Of a stretch of 64,000 nt of DNA, positions 55,231-63,953 are shown piece by piece. The position numbers were made by a program, and so were the translations under genes. The stretch is taken from assembly GCF_000235425.2 (NCBI RefSeq), contig NZ_KI912266.1, positions 5,776,166 to 5,840,165 on the forward strand. The letters are read 5' to 3'. The notes under the pieces are model-generated. The model did not search any database and was not told the DNA's origin. It was given only the letters and a program-made list of their open reading frames with translations. Within the stretch, counting starts at the first letter, position 1. Each line of letters begins with the position of its first letter. This stretch comes from Pseudofrankia saprophytica. Its GTDB lineage: Bacteria; Actinomycetota; Actinomycetes; Frankiales; Frankiaceae.

Positions 55231-55639
55231 GAGAAGGAGTGGAATCCTTTCGCGATCGAGCTCCGTCCGTGCCAGGAAAGGCGTCTCGAGACACGGAGGC
55301 GGGCCGGGTCAAGGAACAGCGCGAGCCGGAAGCGAGGCGACGTAGCGACGAGGTCCCGGGACACGCCTGGACACAGGCAACCCCACCACCAGGTCGGGGA
55401 TGCGCTGGACGCGATCAGCCGACTTGGTATAGACCTCACACCCCCTTGCCAGCCTTCACGCCGAAACAATACTGCCGATCATCGCCCCACCCATGAAACG
55501 TGAACATCCTCTCACCATTCATGACCAGCGACAGCCGGTGGATAGTAATCCACCGCCGAATATCAGAGCCAGGCAGGCCAGACGGTCATGACCGCATGAT
55601 GCGTAGGGCGCGCAAGAAGAAAGATCATTGCCCGATGCG
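55231..55639. other. Gap upstream of the P450
   Basis: No gene recognised. The part next to 55230 should hold the P450 promoter; aagcgttcc-like or clear palindromic sites were not found. Confidence 0.4.
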
Positions 55640-55950
55640 CCGGCGATCTCTGTACCGACGCGAGTGTCCGGCGTCAGGTCCGGCGTCAGGTCCGGCGTCA
55701 GGTCCGGCCGAAACGCTCGGTAGACATTGTCGTTCTGCAGCAGCGCGGGTTGCCGTTTGTCGGGTGGATCGCGCCCAGTCGGAAGGAGTGCGGGGCGAGC
55801 TGCAGGGCGAGTAGCTCGACGTACCTGGCGGCCAGCTGCTTCGCCGACGAGCAGCCGAGCCCGCCCGGCGCGCCGGGCGCATCCGCCGCCCCCTTGATCA
55901 TTCCAGCGATCGAGCCGGTAACGATGATCGAGGATCCCTCGCCCCGCAGG
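55640..55950 (-). pseudogene. SDR remnant (mycofactocin-coupled type)
   Basis: The minus frame SSIIVTGSIAGMIKGAADAP, SSAKQLAARYVELLALQLAP, HSFRLGAIHPTN is the active-site and PG-loop part of an SDR. Here SAKQLAARY replaces the usual YxxxK surroundings. After a shift LLQNDNVYRAFRPDL follows, which is characteristic of mycofactocin-coupled dehydrogenases. Three copies of a 12-base unit (55666-55701, encoding LTPD) then follow. The cofactor-binding half is missing. Confidence 0.6.
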
Positions 55951-56100
55951 GGATTGTCTCGGCGGACCGTCCGCCGCGCGGGGACCCAGTGGCTCCTCCG
56001 CCGCGGGCCGGGCGGCGAACCTGTCTTCCGGCTCCCCCGGCTCCTCCCGCTCCCCCGGCTCCGCGGCGGAGGTGTCGGCGAGGCCGCGCCCGTTCGGGCG

Positions 56101-56658
56101 TCACCAGCGGGCCGTGGGCTCTGTGTCCAGATTCAACGGGCGCGCATAGGAAAGGTCGCTGGTGTCCCAGGTCCCTTTCAGGAATCCCTTGAAGGCGCCG
56201 GAATTCAGGAACGACGCGTCAGCGGTGAAGGCCCATTCGACCGTGCAGCGCCGCAAGGTGATCTTCCAGGCGCCGTCGCGGCGCTCCAGCCGGTCCAGGT
56301 AGCGACCACCCATGAAAGCGAGGGTCTTGCCGTCCTTCCCGACCATCGCACCGATGACGTAGCTCTCGGCGTGTGCCTCGTCGCCGTCGATCTCGCAGGT
56401 GTGTGTCGTGATGTTGTGCAGGTGGTCGGCGAACACCATCGAGTGCCGCGTGTTGGCCCAGGCACCGTAGTCGGGGCCGGGGTTCACGTCTGGGCCGTGC
56501 TCGTCGATCCCGTCCGAGGCGTAGACGCTCGTCATCAGGTCGGCGTCGTGCCGGTCGTGGCCGCGGGCTTGCTTGTTGATGCAGTCGAGGATCTCGATCC
56601 GGTCCTTCACGTAGCGGATCTCGCGGCGTAGTTCCTCGAGCTCGCTTTCAGTGCTCAT
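56101..56658 (-). CDS. SnoaL-like / NTF2-fold protein
   Basis: The 185-residue single-domain protein begins ELEELRREIRYVKDRIEILD. It has NKQARGHDRHDADLMTSVYA, HSMVFADHLHNITTHTCEID, AESYVIGAMVGKDGKTLAFM and GRYLDRLERRDGAWKITLRR, a typical SnoaL_4 cone fold with His/Asp residues lining the pocket. Members are ring-opening hydrolases, isomerases or dehydratases in steroid and polyketide pathways. ggagc stands before the ATG. It is on the same strand as the SDR/P450 genes that follow upstream. Confidence 0.88.
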   Translation of the reverse strand: MSTESELEELRREIRYVKDRIEILDCINKQARGHDRHDADLMTSVYASDGIDEHGPDVNPGPDYGAWANTRHSMVFADHLHNITTHTCEIDGDEAHAESYVIGAMVGKDGKTLAFMGGRYLDRLERRDGAWKITLRRCTVEWAFTADASFLNSGAFKGFLKGTWDTSDLSYARPLNLDTEPTARW

Positions 56659-56881
56659 GCTGCTCCCTGTTGTCTGGGTTCGTGGTCTGGGTGGCCCAAT
56701 CGATCTCCCAGTCCGTACCGGCTGCTAGCCATGGTCGTCTTCGTTCCCGAGTGGCAGATCGGAACGTTGCTGAGTCATGGTCATCACCTGAGGTGGTCAT
56801 CCGGCGGCCCGGTGAGCCATTGGCTCACCGGATCCGGTTGAGGCGTACGTGGTGTTCGCGGGCGGTGATTGGAAGTCCCCG

Positions 56882-57652
56882 TCAGATGCCGGCGGGGCCA
56901 GGGCCGCCGTGGACGTAGAGGGTCTGGCCGGAACAGAAACTGGCGGCGTCAGAGGCGAAGAACAGGACGACGTTGCCGATCTCCTCGGGCTCTCCCAGGC
57001 GGCCGGAGCCGTTCATCAGGCCGATCGCTTCCGGGTCGAGGCCGTATCGGGCGGCGTCGTCGGTCAGGGTGGCGGCGCGGACCGCGCCGACGGCGACACA
57101 GTTCACCCGGATGCCCTTGCGGGTCCAGGCCGCAGCCATTGACGCAGTCAGGTTGTTCACGCCGGCCTTCATCGCGCCGTAGGGCGCGGCCTGCGGCATG
57201 CCGAGCAAGCTGGCACCCGAGGAGATGTTGACGATCGCGCCCCTGCCCTGCGCGAGCATCGGCACGGAGGCCGCGCGGGACAGGAACCAGACGGAGCCGA
57301 GGTTGAGCGCTACCACCTGGTGCCACTCATTCTCGGTCCACTTTCTGATCGACTTGGTCTCGGCGCCGCCGGCGCAGTTGACGAGGACGTCGAGCCGGCC
57401 GAACTCCGCCAGGGTGGTGTCGACGATCCGCTGACACTCCTCGGGCTTGGTGACATCAGCCGGCAGGGCAAGGGCGCGGCGGCCCAAGGCCTCGATCTCC
57501 TTGGCGGTGGACTCCAGCGGCTCCGAGCGTCGCGCCGAGAGCACCACATCGGCGCCGTACTCGGCCAACGCCAACGCCGAACCCCGACCGATCCCAGTCC
57601 CGCCCCCGGTGACGACCGCGACGCGACCCTCGAGCGAGAACCTGTCACTCAC
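56882..57652 (-). CDS. SDR-family oxidoreductase
   Basis: The 256-residue classical SDR has TGGGTGIGRGSALALAEYGA, LPADVTKPEEC, NCAGG (NNAG-like), the Ser in VNISSGASLLG and Tyr-x3-Lys seen as YGAMKAGVNNLTASM, with a GGPGPAGI end. GTG 57652 overlaps the stop of the preceding SDR by four bases (GTGA), and GGAGGAG lies 7 bases upstream. The pair is co-translated and probably performs successive alcohol/ketone steps on the same carbon skeleton. Confidence 0.92.
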   Translation of the reverse strand: MSDRFSLEGRVAVVTGGGTGIGRGSALALAEYGADVVLSARRSEPLESTAKEIEALGRRALALPADVTKPEECQRIVDTTLAEFGRLDVLVNCAGGAETKSIRKWTENEWHQVVALNLGSVWFLSRAASVPMLAQGRGAIVNISSGASLLGMPQAAPYGAMKAGVNNLTASMAAAWTRKGIRVNCVAVGAVRAATLTDDAARYGLDPEAIGLMNGSGRLGEPEEIGNVVLFFASDAASFCSGQTLYVHGGPGPAGI

Positions 57653-58392
57653 AGAATGGCTCCTCCGTTTGCGGCGATGACCTGGCCGGTGATGTAGCCC
57701 GCCGCGTCCGAGCACAGGAAGGCGCAGGTCGCGGCGATGTCGTCGGGCGTGCCTATCCTGCCGGCGGGGATCATCCGGGCGATGTGCTCGGTCTTCGGAA
57801 GATTCCGGCTGCTCTGCTGGCCGCGTAGCGACGGGGTGTCCACCGCGAACGGCGGGATGGTGTTGGCGGTGATGCCCCGGGCCGCGTACTCGAGCGCGAC
57901 GGCCTTGGTGAGAGCGATCACGCCGCCCTTCGTCGCCGAGTAGTGGCCCTGGCGGGCCGTGCCGGTCTGCCCCGCCGCGGACGAGATCGTCACGACGCGG
58001 CCCCAGCCGGCCGCGGCCATGTCCTCGATCGCGGCCTGGACGCAGTGGAACGTGCCGGTCAGGTTCACCGCCAGGTAGCGGTTCCACAGGTCGACGGTGA
58101 TTTCCTCAAACGGAGTGAACCCAGAGATCGCCGCGCTGGTCACGACGATCTGCACGGGCCCGAGCTCGGCCCGCACCCGGTCGAAAGCCGCGTCGACCGA
58201 CGCGCGGTCCGAGACGTCGACCTCGACCGCCATCGCCGTCGCTCCGGCGGCGCGCAGGCCTTCCGCGGCGTCCTTAGCGGCAGCCCCGTTCAGGTCGAGA
58301 ACCGCCACCTGCCGGCCTGCGTCGGCCAGGTGTTGGCAGATCGCCAGACCCAATCCCGACGCGCCACCCGTCACGACAGCTACCCGTGTCAT
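57649..58392 (-). CDS. SDR-family oxidoreductase
   Basis: The 247-residue classical SDR has TGGASGLGLAICQHLADAGR, VDVSDRASVDAAFDRV, SAAISGF in the NNAG position, TISSAAGQTGTARQGHYSAT with YSATK as the catalytic Tyr-x3-Lys, and NTIPPFAVDTPSLRG. ATG 58392 with GGAG (7-8 bases upstream) is chosen over 58473. It is the first gene of the coupled SDR pair. Confidence 0.92.
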   Translation of the reverse strand: MTRVAVVTGGASGLGLAICQHLADAGRQVAVLDLNGAAAKDAAEGLRAAGATAMAVEVDVSDRASVDAAFDRVRAELGPVQIVVTSAAISGFTPFEEITVDLWNRYLAVNLTGTFHCVQAAIEDMAAAGWGRVVTISSAAGQTGTARQGHYSATKGGVIALTKAVALEYAARGITANTIPPFAVDTPSLRGQQSSRNLPKTEHIARMIPAGRIGTPDDIAATCAFLCSDAAGYITGQVIAANGGAIL

Positions 58393-58517
58393 ACGAGTCG
58401 CTCCTTTCTCCGTCGGCCCAACGCCGACCGGCATGGACACAAAGACCAGTGACCGCCACGCGATCGCCATCACGTGGACTCGTTCGCTCAGCCGAGCTCA
58501 GGACGGTGCCTTCCCCG

Positions 58518-59702
58518 TCAGAAGGTGATGGGCAGCTTTGCGTAGCCGCGGACCGTGCTGGTGTGCAGGCGGACGGCGTTCGCGTCGTCGACGTCCCAGG
58601 TCGGGAAGCGGCGCAGGGTTTCCTCGATCGCCACTCGGCTCTCGAGGCGGGCCAAGCCCGCGCCGAGGCAGAAGTGGATCCCGTGACCGAACGACACATG
58701 GCTGTCGAATTCACGGTGGATGTCGTAGCGGTCTGGGTCGGGATACTTGCGCTCGTCTCGTCCGGCGGACGCGGTGAGCAGCAGGACCTTCGAGCCGGCC
58801 GGGATGGTGGTGCCGTGCAGCTCGACGTTCCGCGTGGTCATCCGTCCCTGGACGGGGGATGGCGCCTCGTAGCGCAGCGTCTCCTCGAGCGCCTTCCTGA
58901 TCAGCAACGGATTGGCGACGATCTCAGCGCGCGCCTCGGAATGTTCGGCCAGCAGCGCGGCCGCCCAGCCGAGTAGGCGGGCCACCGTCTCCGTGCCGGC
59001 GCTCACCAGCAGGCTGGTGAAGTCGGCGGCCTCTGAGGTGGAGAGCCGACGAGTGCCGTTCTCGCCCCGTACCTCGGCCTGGGTGAGGGCGGTCATCATG
59101 TCGTCTCGTGGGTTGCGGCGCCGCGCCTCGAGCTGCTCGGAGAAGTACGTGTGCAGTTTGATCTGGGCGGCGAAGGAGATATCGTTGATCATCCCCTTCT
59201 CGCCGTCAATGTAGAGCGCCTCGTCGATCGTGCGCCGGATCTCCTCGCGGTCGGCCGGGTCGACGCCGATCAGCTCGGAGATCACCATCGACGGCAGCTG
59301 GGCCGCGAAGTCTTGGACGTAGTCGAAACCGCCGGAGCCGACCCGGTCGTCGAGCAGCCCGGCGGCGATCCGGCGGACCGTACCCTCCATCCCCCCGACC
59401 CGCCGCGGCGTGAAGGCCCTCGAGACCAGCACCCGCATCGTCGTGTGTGTCGGTGGGTCCATGAAAATCATCTGCCCGACGTTCATCGGCTCAGGCCCCA
59501 TCAGCTCCAGCACCGTGCCGTGCGCCGAGCTGAACGTCACCGGGTCGAGGTGCGCCGCGTCGACATCCGTATGCCGGGACAACGCGAAGAAGTCGAACCT
59601 GTCGTTGCGGTACACCGGCGCGTAGTCGCGCATACGGCGCCACACCGGATACGGGTCGACGTCGATCACCTTGTCGAACGGATCCCAGTAGAGATCCTCC
59701 AT
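58518..59702 (-). CDS. Cytochrome P450
   Basis: The 394-residue P450 begins MEDLYWDPFDKVIDVDPYPV. Its heme loop is FGHGIHFCLGAGLARLESRV, ExxR is EETLRYEAP, and the I-helix LLVSAGTETVARLLGW. It resembles the neighbour at 59863 (same heme loop and DPYPVWRRMRD start), so the two are paralogues from a tandem duplication, of the steroid/terpene-type CYP families. ATG 59702 with GGAG close upstream. Confidence 0.93.
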   Translation of the reverse strand: MEDLYWDPFDKVIDVDPYPVWRRMRDYAPVYRNDRFDFFALSRHTDVDAAHLDPVTFSSAHGTVLELMGPEPMNVGQMIFMDPPTHTTMRVLVSRAFTPRRVGGMEGTVRRIAAGLLDDRVGSGGFDYVQDFAAQLPSMVISELIGVDPADREEIRRTIDEALYIDGEKGMINDISFAAQIKLHTYFSEQLEARRRNPRDDMMTALTQAEVRGENGTRRLSTSEAADFTSLLVSAGTETVARLLGWAAALLAEHSEARAEIVANPLLIRKALEETLRYEAPSPVQGRMTTRNVELHGTTIPAGSKVLLLTASAGRDERKYPDPDRYDIHREFDSHVSFGHGIHFCLGAGLARLESRVAIEETLRRFPTWDVDDANAVRLHTSTVRGYAKLPITF

Positions 59703-59862
59703 GGTCTCCGCCTCCTTAAAGTAACGCCCACTCGGCGGCCGACTTGTCGAAATCGGGCACGGACCGGCCGGTCCGGGACTCGGCCGTGACAATGCCGGCC
59801 GGAGGCGCGCCGAGAAGTTCAGGCGGAGTGGACAGCGGAGTGGACATTGGTCGCTGGCCGTC

Positions 59863-61053
59863 TCAGCCGATGGCGGCGGGCATGGAATCCCATCCCCGGA
59901 CCGTCGAGGTGGGCGCGCGGCGGGCGCCGGCCAGGTCCACCTCCCACGTTGGGAAGCGCTTGAGGACCTCCTCGAGGGCGATGCGCCCCTCGAGGCGCGC
60001 GAGGCCGGCACCCAGGCAGAAGTGCGCGCCGTGACCGAACGTCACGAGCTGGCGCAGGTCGCGGTGGATGTCGAACCGCTCCGGGTCGGGGAACTGGCGC
60101 TCGTCGTGGTTGGCCGACGACAGCATGAGCAGCAACGCACTGCCAGCCGGAACCATCTGCCCGTGGTACTCGACGTCCTCGCTGACATAGCGCGCCACGT
60201 GTGGGCCAGGCGGCTCGAAGCGCAACAACTCCTCGATCGCACGCGGGATGAGCGTCGGATCCGCGACCAGCTCGCGGCGCTGGTCAGGATGCTCGGCCAG
60301 CACCTTGCCCATCCAGCCGAACAGCCGGCCGGTGGTCTCGACGCCGGCACCGGCGATCACCCCGACGAAGATCTGGACCTCCTGCCGGGTCAGCCGCCGG
60401 ACCTCCCCCGACAGGTCGGCGAACTCCAGGGTGAGCAACTCGGTAATGATGTCGTCCGAGGGGTTCTCGGCCCGCCACGTCACATATTCGGTGTAGTTCC
60501 CTCCGTCGAAGTACTTCTCCCTGGTGACCGGCAGCGGTTCACCCGGCCGGTTGCGCAGGGCGCGCTGGGCAGTCGACCGCAGCGACGGCTGCTCCGAGTC
60601 GGGGATACCGAACAGCATGCCGATGGTGCGCATCGGCAGCTCGGCGCCGAGGTCGAGCACGAAGTCGAACCGACCCTCGCCCACTAGCGGGTCCAGACAG
60701 GCCGCACAGAAGGCCCGCACCTTCTCCTCGAGCGCTTTGATCTTTCTCGGCGTGAACATCCGGGACACCAGCACGCGATGGATGGTGTGCAACGGCGGAT
60801 CCTCGTTGATGAAGATTCCCGGCGGCATGACGGGCGCGGCCTTGACGACCTCGAGGATGTCGCCCTTCGTCGAGGTCAGACGTCTGAGGTCCTTGAGCGC
60901 CGCAACGACGTCGTCGTAACGGCTGAGCCCCCAGAAGTCGAGACGCTCGTTGTAGTACAGCGGCGCCTCGTCACGCAGCCGCCGGTACACGGGATACGGA
61001 TCCGCGTCGATCTCGACGTCGTACGGGTCGTAGTAGAGGTCGCCTGCGCCCAC
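59863..61053 (-). CDS. Cytochrome P450
   Basis: The 396-residue P450 starts at GTG 61053 (GGGAGG 7 bases upstream): GAGDLYYDPYDVEIDADPYP. The heme loop is FGHGAHFCLGAGLARLEGRI, ExxR is EELLRFEPPGP, and the I-helix GVIAGAGVETTGRLFGW. It is the first gene of the minus-strand cluster, with two palindromic sites directly upstream. Its longer in-frame extension to 61269 is Arg/Ser-rich and unlikely to be translated. Confidence 0.93.
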   Translation of the reverse strand: MGAGDLYYDPYDVEIDADPYPVYRRLRDEAPLYYNERLDFWGLSRYDDVVAALKDLRRLTSTKGDILEVVKAAPVMPPGIFINEDPPLHTIHRVLVSRMFTPRKIKALEEKVRAFCAACLDPLVGEGRFDFVLDLGAELPMRTIGMLFGIPDSEQPSLRSTAQRALRNRPGEPLPVTREKYFDGGNYTEYVTWRAENPSDDIITELLTLEFADLSGEVRRLTRQEVQIFVGVIAGAGVETTGRLFGWMGKVLAEHPDQRRELVADPTLIPRAIEELLRFEPPGPHVARYVSEDVEYHGQMVPAGSALLLMLSSANHDERQFPDPERFDIHRDLRQLVTFGHGAHFCLGAGLARLEGRIALEEVLKRFPTWEVDLAGARRAPTSTVRGWDSMPAAIG

Positions 61054-61076
61054 TGCCTGGCCTCCCTGGACATCTT

Positions 61077-61114
61077 TGCACGAATGTACAGCATCGCTCC
61101 ATACGCTCGTACAG
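61077..61114. promoter_or_regulatory. Two operator-like palindromes upstream of P450
   Basis: tgcacgaatgtaca (61077-61090) and atacgctcgtac (61101-61112) share a (C/T)ACG-N2-(C/T)GTAC core, with centres about 23 bases apart. A similar site (atacatgcgtat) lies at 63643-63654 upstream of the LLM gene. The TetR gene at 61859 is the nearest candidate regulator. Confidence 0.45.
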
Positions 61115-61221
61115 TCCAGCGTTACGCAGGCCAGACCGGCTCGACGCGCGGCGCGCCCCCGGCTCCACCGACCACTGACGACGCCAGCCGAGCATGGGTA
61201 CCTAACCAATGGAGAGAAGCA

Positions 61222-61640
61222 ATGACCGCGGCGACGCAGGGCGCACGTGTCCCGGAGGTGACCGAGCACACCGTCGTCGCGTCGGCATCCGCGCTACTGC
61301 CGGCTGGGCGTGGAGGTCACCAGGATCGAGCACGTCGAGCGGGGCGACGCGATGCGCGCACTCGGCTCCACGGGCGCGGCGACCATCTCCTCCGAGGTCC
61401 ATGTGCCGTGCCGCTCGAGCACTTGAACAGAGGCAAGCGCAGCCTGGGCCTCGACCCCGCCTCCTCCAAGATCCTGGATATCCTCACAATCTGGCGGCGC
61501 AGTCAGATGTGTTCCTGACCAACAAGCTGCCGAGCGTCCACGCCAAACTGAAGATCGACCCTGACAATGTCCGCCCGCACAACCCGGACATCGTCTGCGT
61601 GCGTGGCACCGGTCAGGGCGAACGCGGGTCACATTCCCTG
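61222..61640 (+). pseudogene. CaiB/BaiF CoA-transferase, decayed 5' part
   Basis: ATG 61222 with GGAGAG upstream starts the gene. Pieces in changing frames match the family III CoA-transferase N-terminus: GVEVTRIEHVERGDAMRALG, LEHLNRGKRSLGLDPASSKI, SDVFLTNKLPSVHAKLKIDP, DNVRPHNPDIVCVRGTGQGE. At least three frame changes occur and the catalytic Asp region onward is missing. Loss of this gene means that CoA activation in the pathway is not provided here. Confidence 0.7.
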
Positions 61641-61858
61641 GTACGGGCCGACTCAGAACGTCACCGGCTCGTGGAGGCAAACATCATACCCTATGGCCTG
61701 CCGCGGCGCATCGTGACGACCGCGCATTCTCCTGATCGTGCGCCATCTCCTGGGCCGTCTGGTCTGGGACGTTAGCATGTCAGCGTCGGGGATCACGGAT
61801 GGCCTCAGTCGGACGCCGGACGTGCCGACGAGTGGAACACGGTCCTGAAAGGCTCAAT

Positions 61859-62530
61859 ATGACAACACCCCGTCGAGTCGGAGCAGAGACGTCCAAGAAA
61901 CGCGCGGACTTGTTGGACTGCGCCGAACGGCTGATGCTCAGCGAGGGATACGCCGCGGTCACCTATCGAGGGGTGGCGTCCAAGGCCGGGGTGACACCTG
62001 GACTTGTCCAGTACTACTTCCCGATGCAGGACGACCTGTTCCTCGCTCTGGTCCGGCGCCGCACCGAGCAGACCGTCGGGGCGCTGGCCGACGCACTCGA
62101 GACCGACCAACCCCTGCGGGCGCTTTGGAACTTCGCCAACAACAGTACCGCCGCGGCCCTCATAGTGGAACTTACCGCGCTGGCGAACCACCGTAAAGCA
62201 ATCCAAGCAGAGATTGCCGCCGTAGGCGAGAAGGTGCGGAAGATGGTGCTTGCCGCACTATCCAGATCAACAAACGACTATACGATACCCTTGGGTCAGA
62301 TCTCTCCCGAGGCGCTCGTTTTCCTCGTCACCAATAGCCCGCGAATGATCCACACGGAGAAGGCCGTCGGCATGTCCACTTCCCACGTAGAGACTGTCGA
62401 CTTTCTCCAGCAGTACCTGGACAGAGTCGAGCCCTGGCCGGCATCGAACAACCCGTCTACACCAGCATCGGTGACGAAGCGGGCCGACCAAGGCCTCATC
62501 TCGGACGACGATGACGGATCTCGTCGCTGA
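61859..62530 (+). CDS. TetR-family transcriptional regulator
   Basis: The 223-residue protein from ATG 61859 has the HTH KKRADLLDCAERLMLSEGYA, VTYRGVASKAGVTPGLVQYY (FP) and a helical C-terminal domain. It is convergent with the LLM gene at 62624 and lies behind the CoA-transferase remnant. It is the only intact regulator of the 54-63.6 kb cluster and is likely to sense a pathway acyl-CoA or substrate. The C-terminal 35 residues are disordered. Confidence 0.92.
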   Translation: MTTPRRVGAETSKKRADLLDCAERLMLSEGYAAVTYRGVASKAGVTPGLVQYYFPMQDDLFLALVRRRTEQTVGALADALETDQPLRALWNFANNSTAAALIVELTALANHRKAIQAEIAAVGEKVRKMVLAALSRSTNDYTIPLGQISPEALVFLVTNSPRMIHTEKAVGMSTSHVETVDFLQQYLDRVEPWPASNNPSTPASVTKRADQGLISDDDDGSRR

Positions 62531-62623
62531 TCTGAGGTGCTCGTCCTGCTCGGCGACTGACGCACCAAGTCTAATCTGGTTCCTGGTGGAACCTGGCCGC
62601 GGATCCAACGGCCCGTCGCCGCT

Positions 62624-63553
62624 TCATGTCGCGAGGAGCTCGCGCAGAAGGTCGGTAGTTCGGCCTACCGAGGCGGCGCGGGCGTCTCTTGTCTCGCCGA
62701 CGGGCACGATGTTGGCCCAGACGTCGGTCGCGCCAGCGTCGACGAGGGCCTGCAACTGCGACCGGACCGAGTCCTCGGCGCCGACAATGGCAGCTTCGGC
62801 CGGGTGGTCGGCGCCGCCGATGGCAAGGATGCGCTGGTAGTTCGGCATCCCCGCGTAGGCGGCCGCGGTAGCCGCGGTGGCCGTGCGGGCCTCGGTCACG
62901 TCGTCGTGCACCGCGACGGGCAGCCCGGCCACGATCCGCGGCGCCGGGCGCCCGGCGGCGGCCGCTGCCGCATGGATGCGGGGCACGACGTGGGTCTCGA
63001 TCGCGCGCGGCGGGGCCATCCACAACACGGCGCCGTCAGCGACCTCTCCGGCTACCCGCAGCAGACGCGGACCGAGCGCCGCCAGCAGGACGGTCACCGG
63101 GTGCGCGACCCTGGCCATCCGACCGCCTTCGCTGCGCGTCGACCAGTCCTCCCCCTTGAAGTCGACGTCCTCGCCACGCAAGAGCGCGGCGAGGATCGTC
63201 AGGTACTCCTCGGTATTGCGACCGGGGTGCTCGTACGACAGGCCGTAAACATCGCGGACCAGCGACTCGTGGGACGGGCCGATCCCAAGAGTGAAGCCTG
63301 GCCGGCCCATCGCCGCGACGACGGAGGCGGCCCGGTTCGCCTGCAGCAGCGGGTGGCATGGGTATGTCTGGAGGACGGCGGTGCCAAGTTCGATCGTCGA
63401 GGTCTCCCGCCCGGCCAACGCCATCGCGACCAGCGGGTCACCGGTGACGATGCTGGCGTACCACAACGCGTGGAAACCGTCAGCCTCTGCCTGCCGGGCC
63501 TGCTGGATGATCTTGTCGGGCGTCGACGCGCCGCCCGTCAGACCGATACGCAC
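62624..63553 (-). CDS. F420-dependent LLM-class oxidoreductase
   Basis: The 309-residue TIM-barrel protein from GTG 63553 (GGGAGG 5 bases upstream) has VRIGLTGGASTPDKIIQQAR, ADGFHALWYASIVTGDPLVA, IELGTAVLQTYPCHPLLQAN and GRPGFTLGIGPSHESLVRDV, the last being a signature of F420-dependent LLM enzymes (MSMEG_4879-like). It is expected to catalyse hydride transfer with F420. A palindromic site lies about 90 bases upstream. Confidence 0.92.
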   Translation of the reverse strand: MRIGLTGGASTPDKIIQQARQAEADGFHALWYASIVTGDPLVAMALAGRETSTIELGTAVLQTYPCHPLLQANRAASVVAAMGRPGFTLGIGPSHESLVRDVYGLSYEHPGRNTEEYLTILAALLRGEDVDFKGEDWSTRSEGGRMARVAHPVTVLLAALGPRLLRVAGEVADGAVLWMAPPRAIETHVVPRIHAAAAAAGRPAPRIVAGLPVAVHDDVTEARTATAATAAAYAGMPNYQRILAIGGADHPAEAAIVGAEDSVRSQLQALVDAGATDVWANIVPVGETRDARAASVGRTTDLLRELLAT

Positions 63554-63601
63554 GGATGCCTCCCAGGGTCGGACACGCGGGGAGCCGCCAGCGGCGCCCA
63601 C

Positions 63602-63907
63602 CGATCGAAAACATGACTCTCAGTCTTCATAGTCACCCTCTTATACATGCGTATGGCGGTCGACGCACGCCGTCCGATGCCCTGCCGGCAGGTTTGATCA
63701 ACGAGCCCGCGCCGGCGCCCAGGCCGGGCTGCCACCACTCGCGGAGAGCAACACATGCCCGATGACGAGCCCGACGACCTCAACCGCAAGTCCAGTGCCC
63801 GATGGAGGCGAGGCACGCTCCGGCCGCGGACCCGTTGCACGTCGCGGCCGCCCTCCCCCAGCCGATCCCAGCACCACGAGACACTCTCCCGTCACGCCCG
63901 CCGCAGA
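63602..63907. other. Gap before the terminal repeat array
   Basis: Contains the LLM promoter region (AT-rich 63635-63655). No gene recognised. Confidence 0.5.
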
Positions 63908-63953
63908 CTGCTGTACAGACGCGCAAACCTCTGCTATACAGATGCGCAACGAC
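63908..63953. repeat. 23-bp tandem repeat array, locus 2
   Basis: Two clear units, ctgctgtacagacgcgcaaa... and ctgctatacagatgcgcaac..., start at 63908 and 63931. A degenerate third starts at 63954. The preceding 30 bases (cacgagacactctcccgtca) also resemble those before the array at 50870 (cacgcgacaccctcccgcca), so a longer unit is repeated. Confidence 0.75.
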
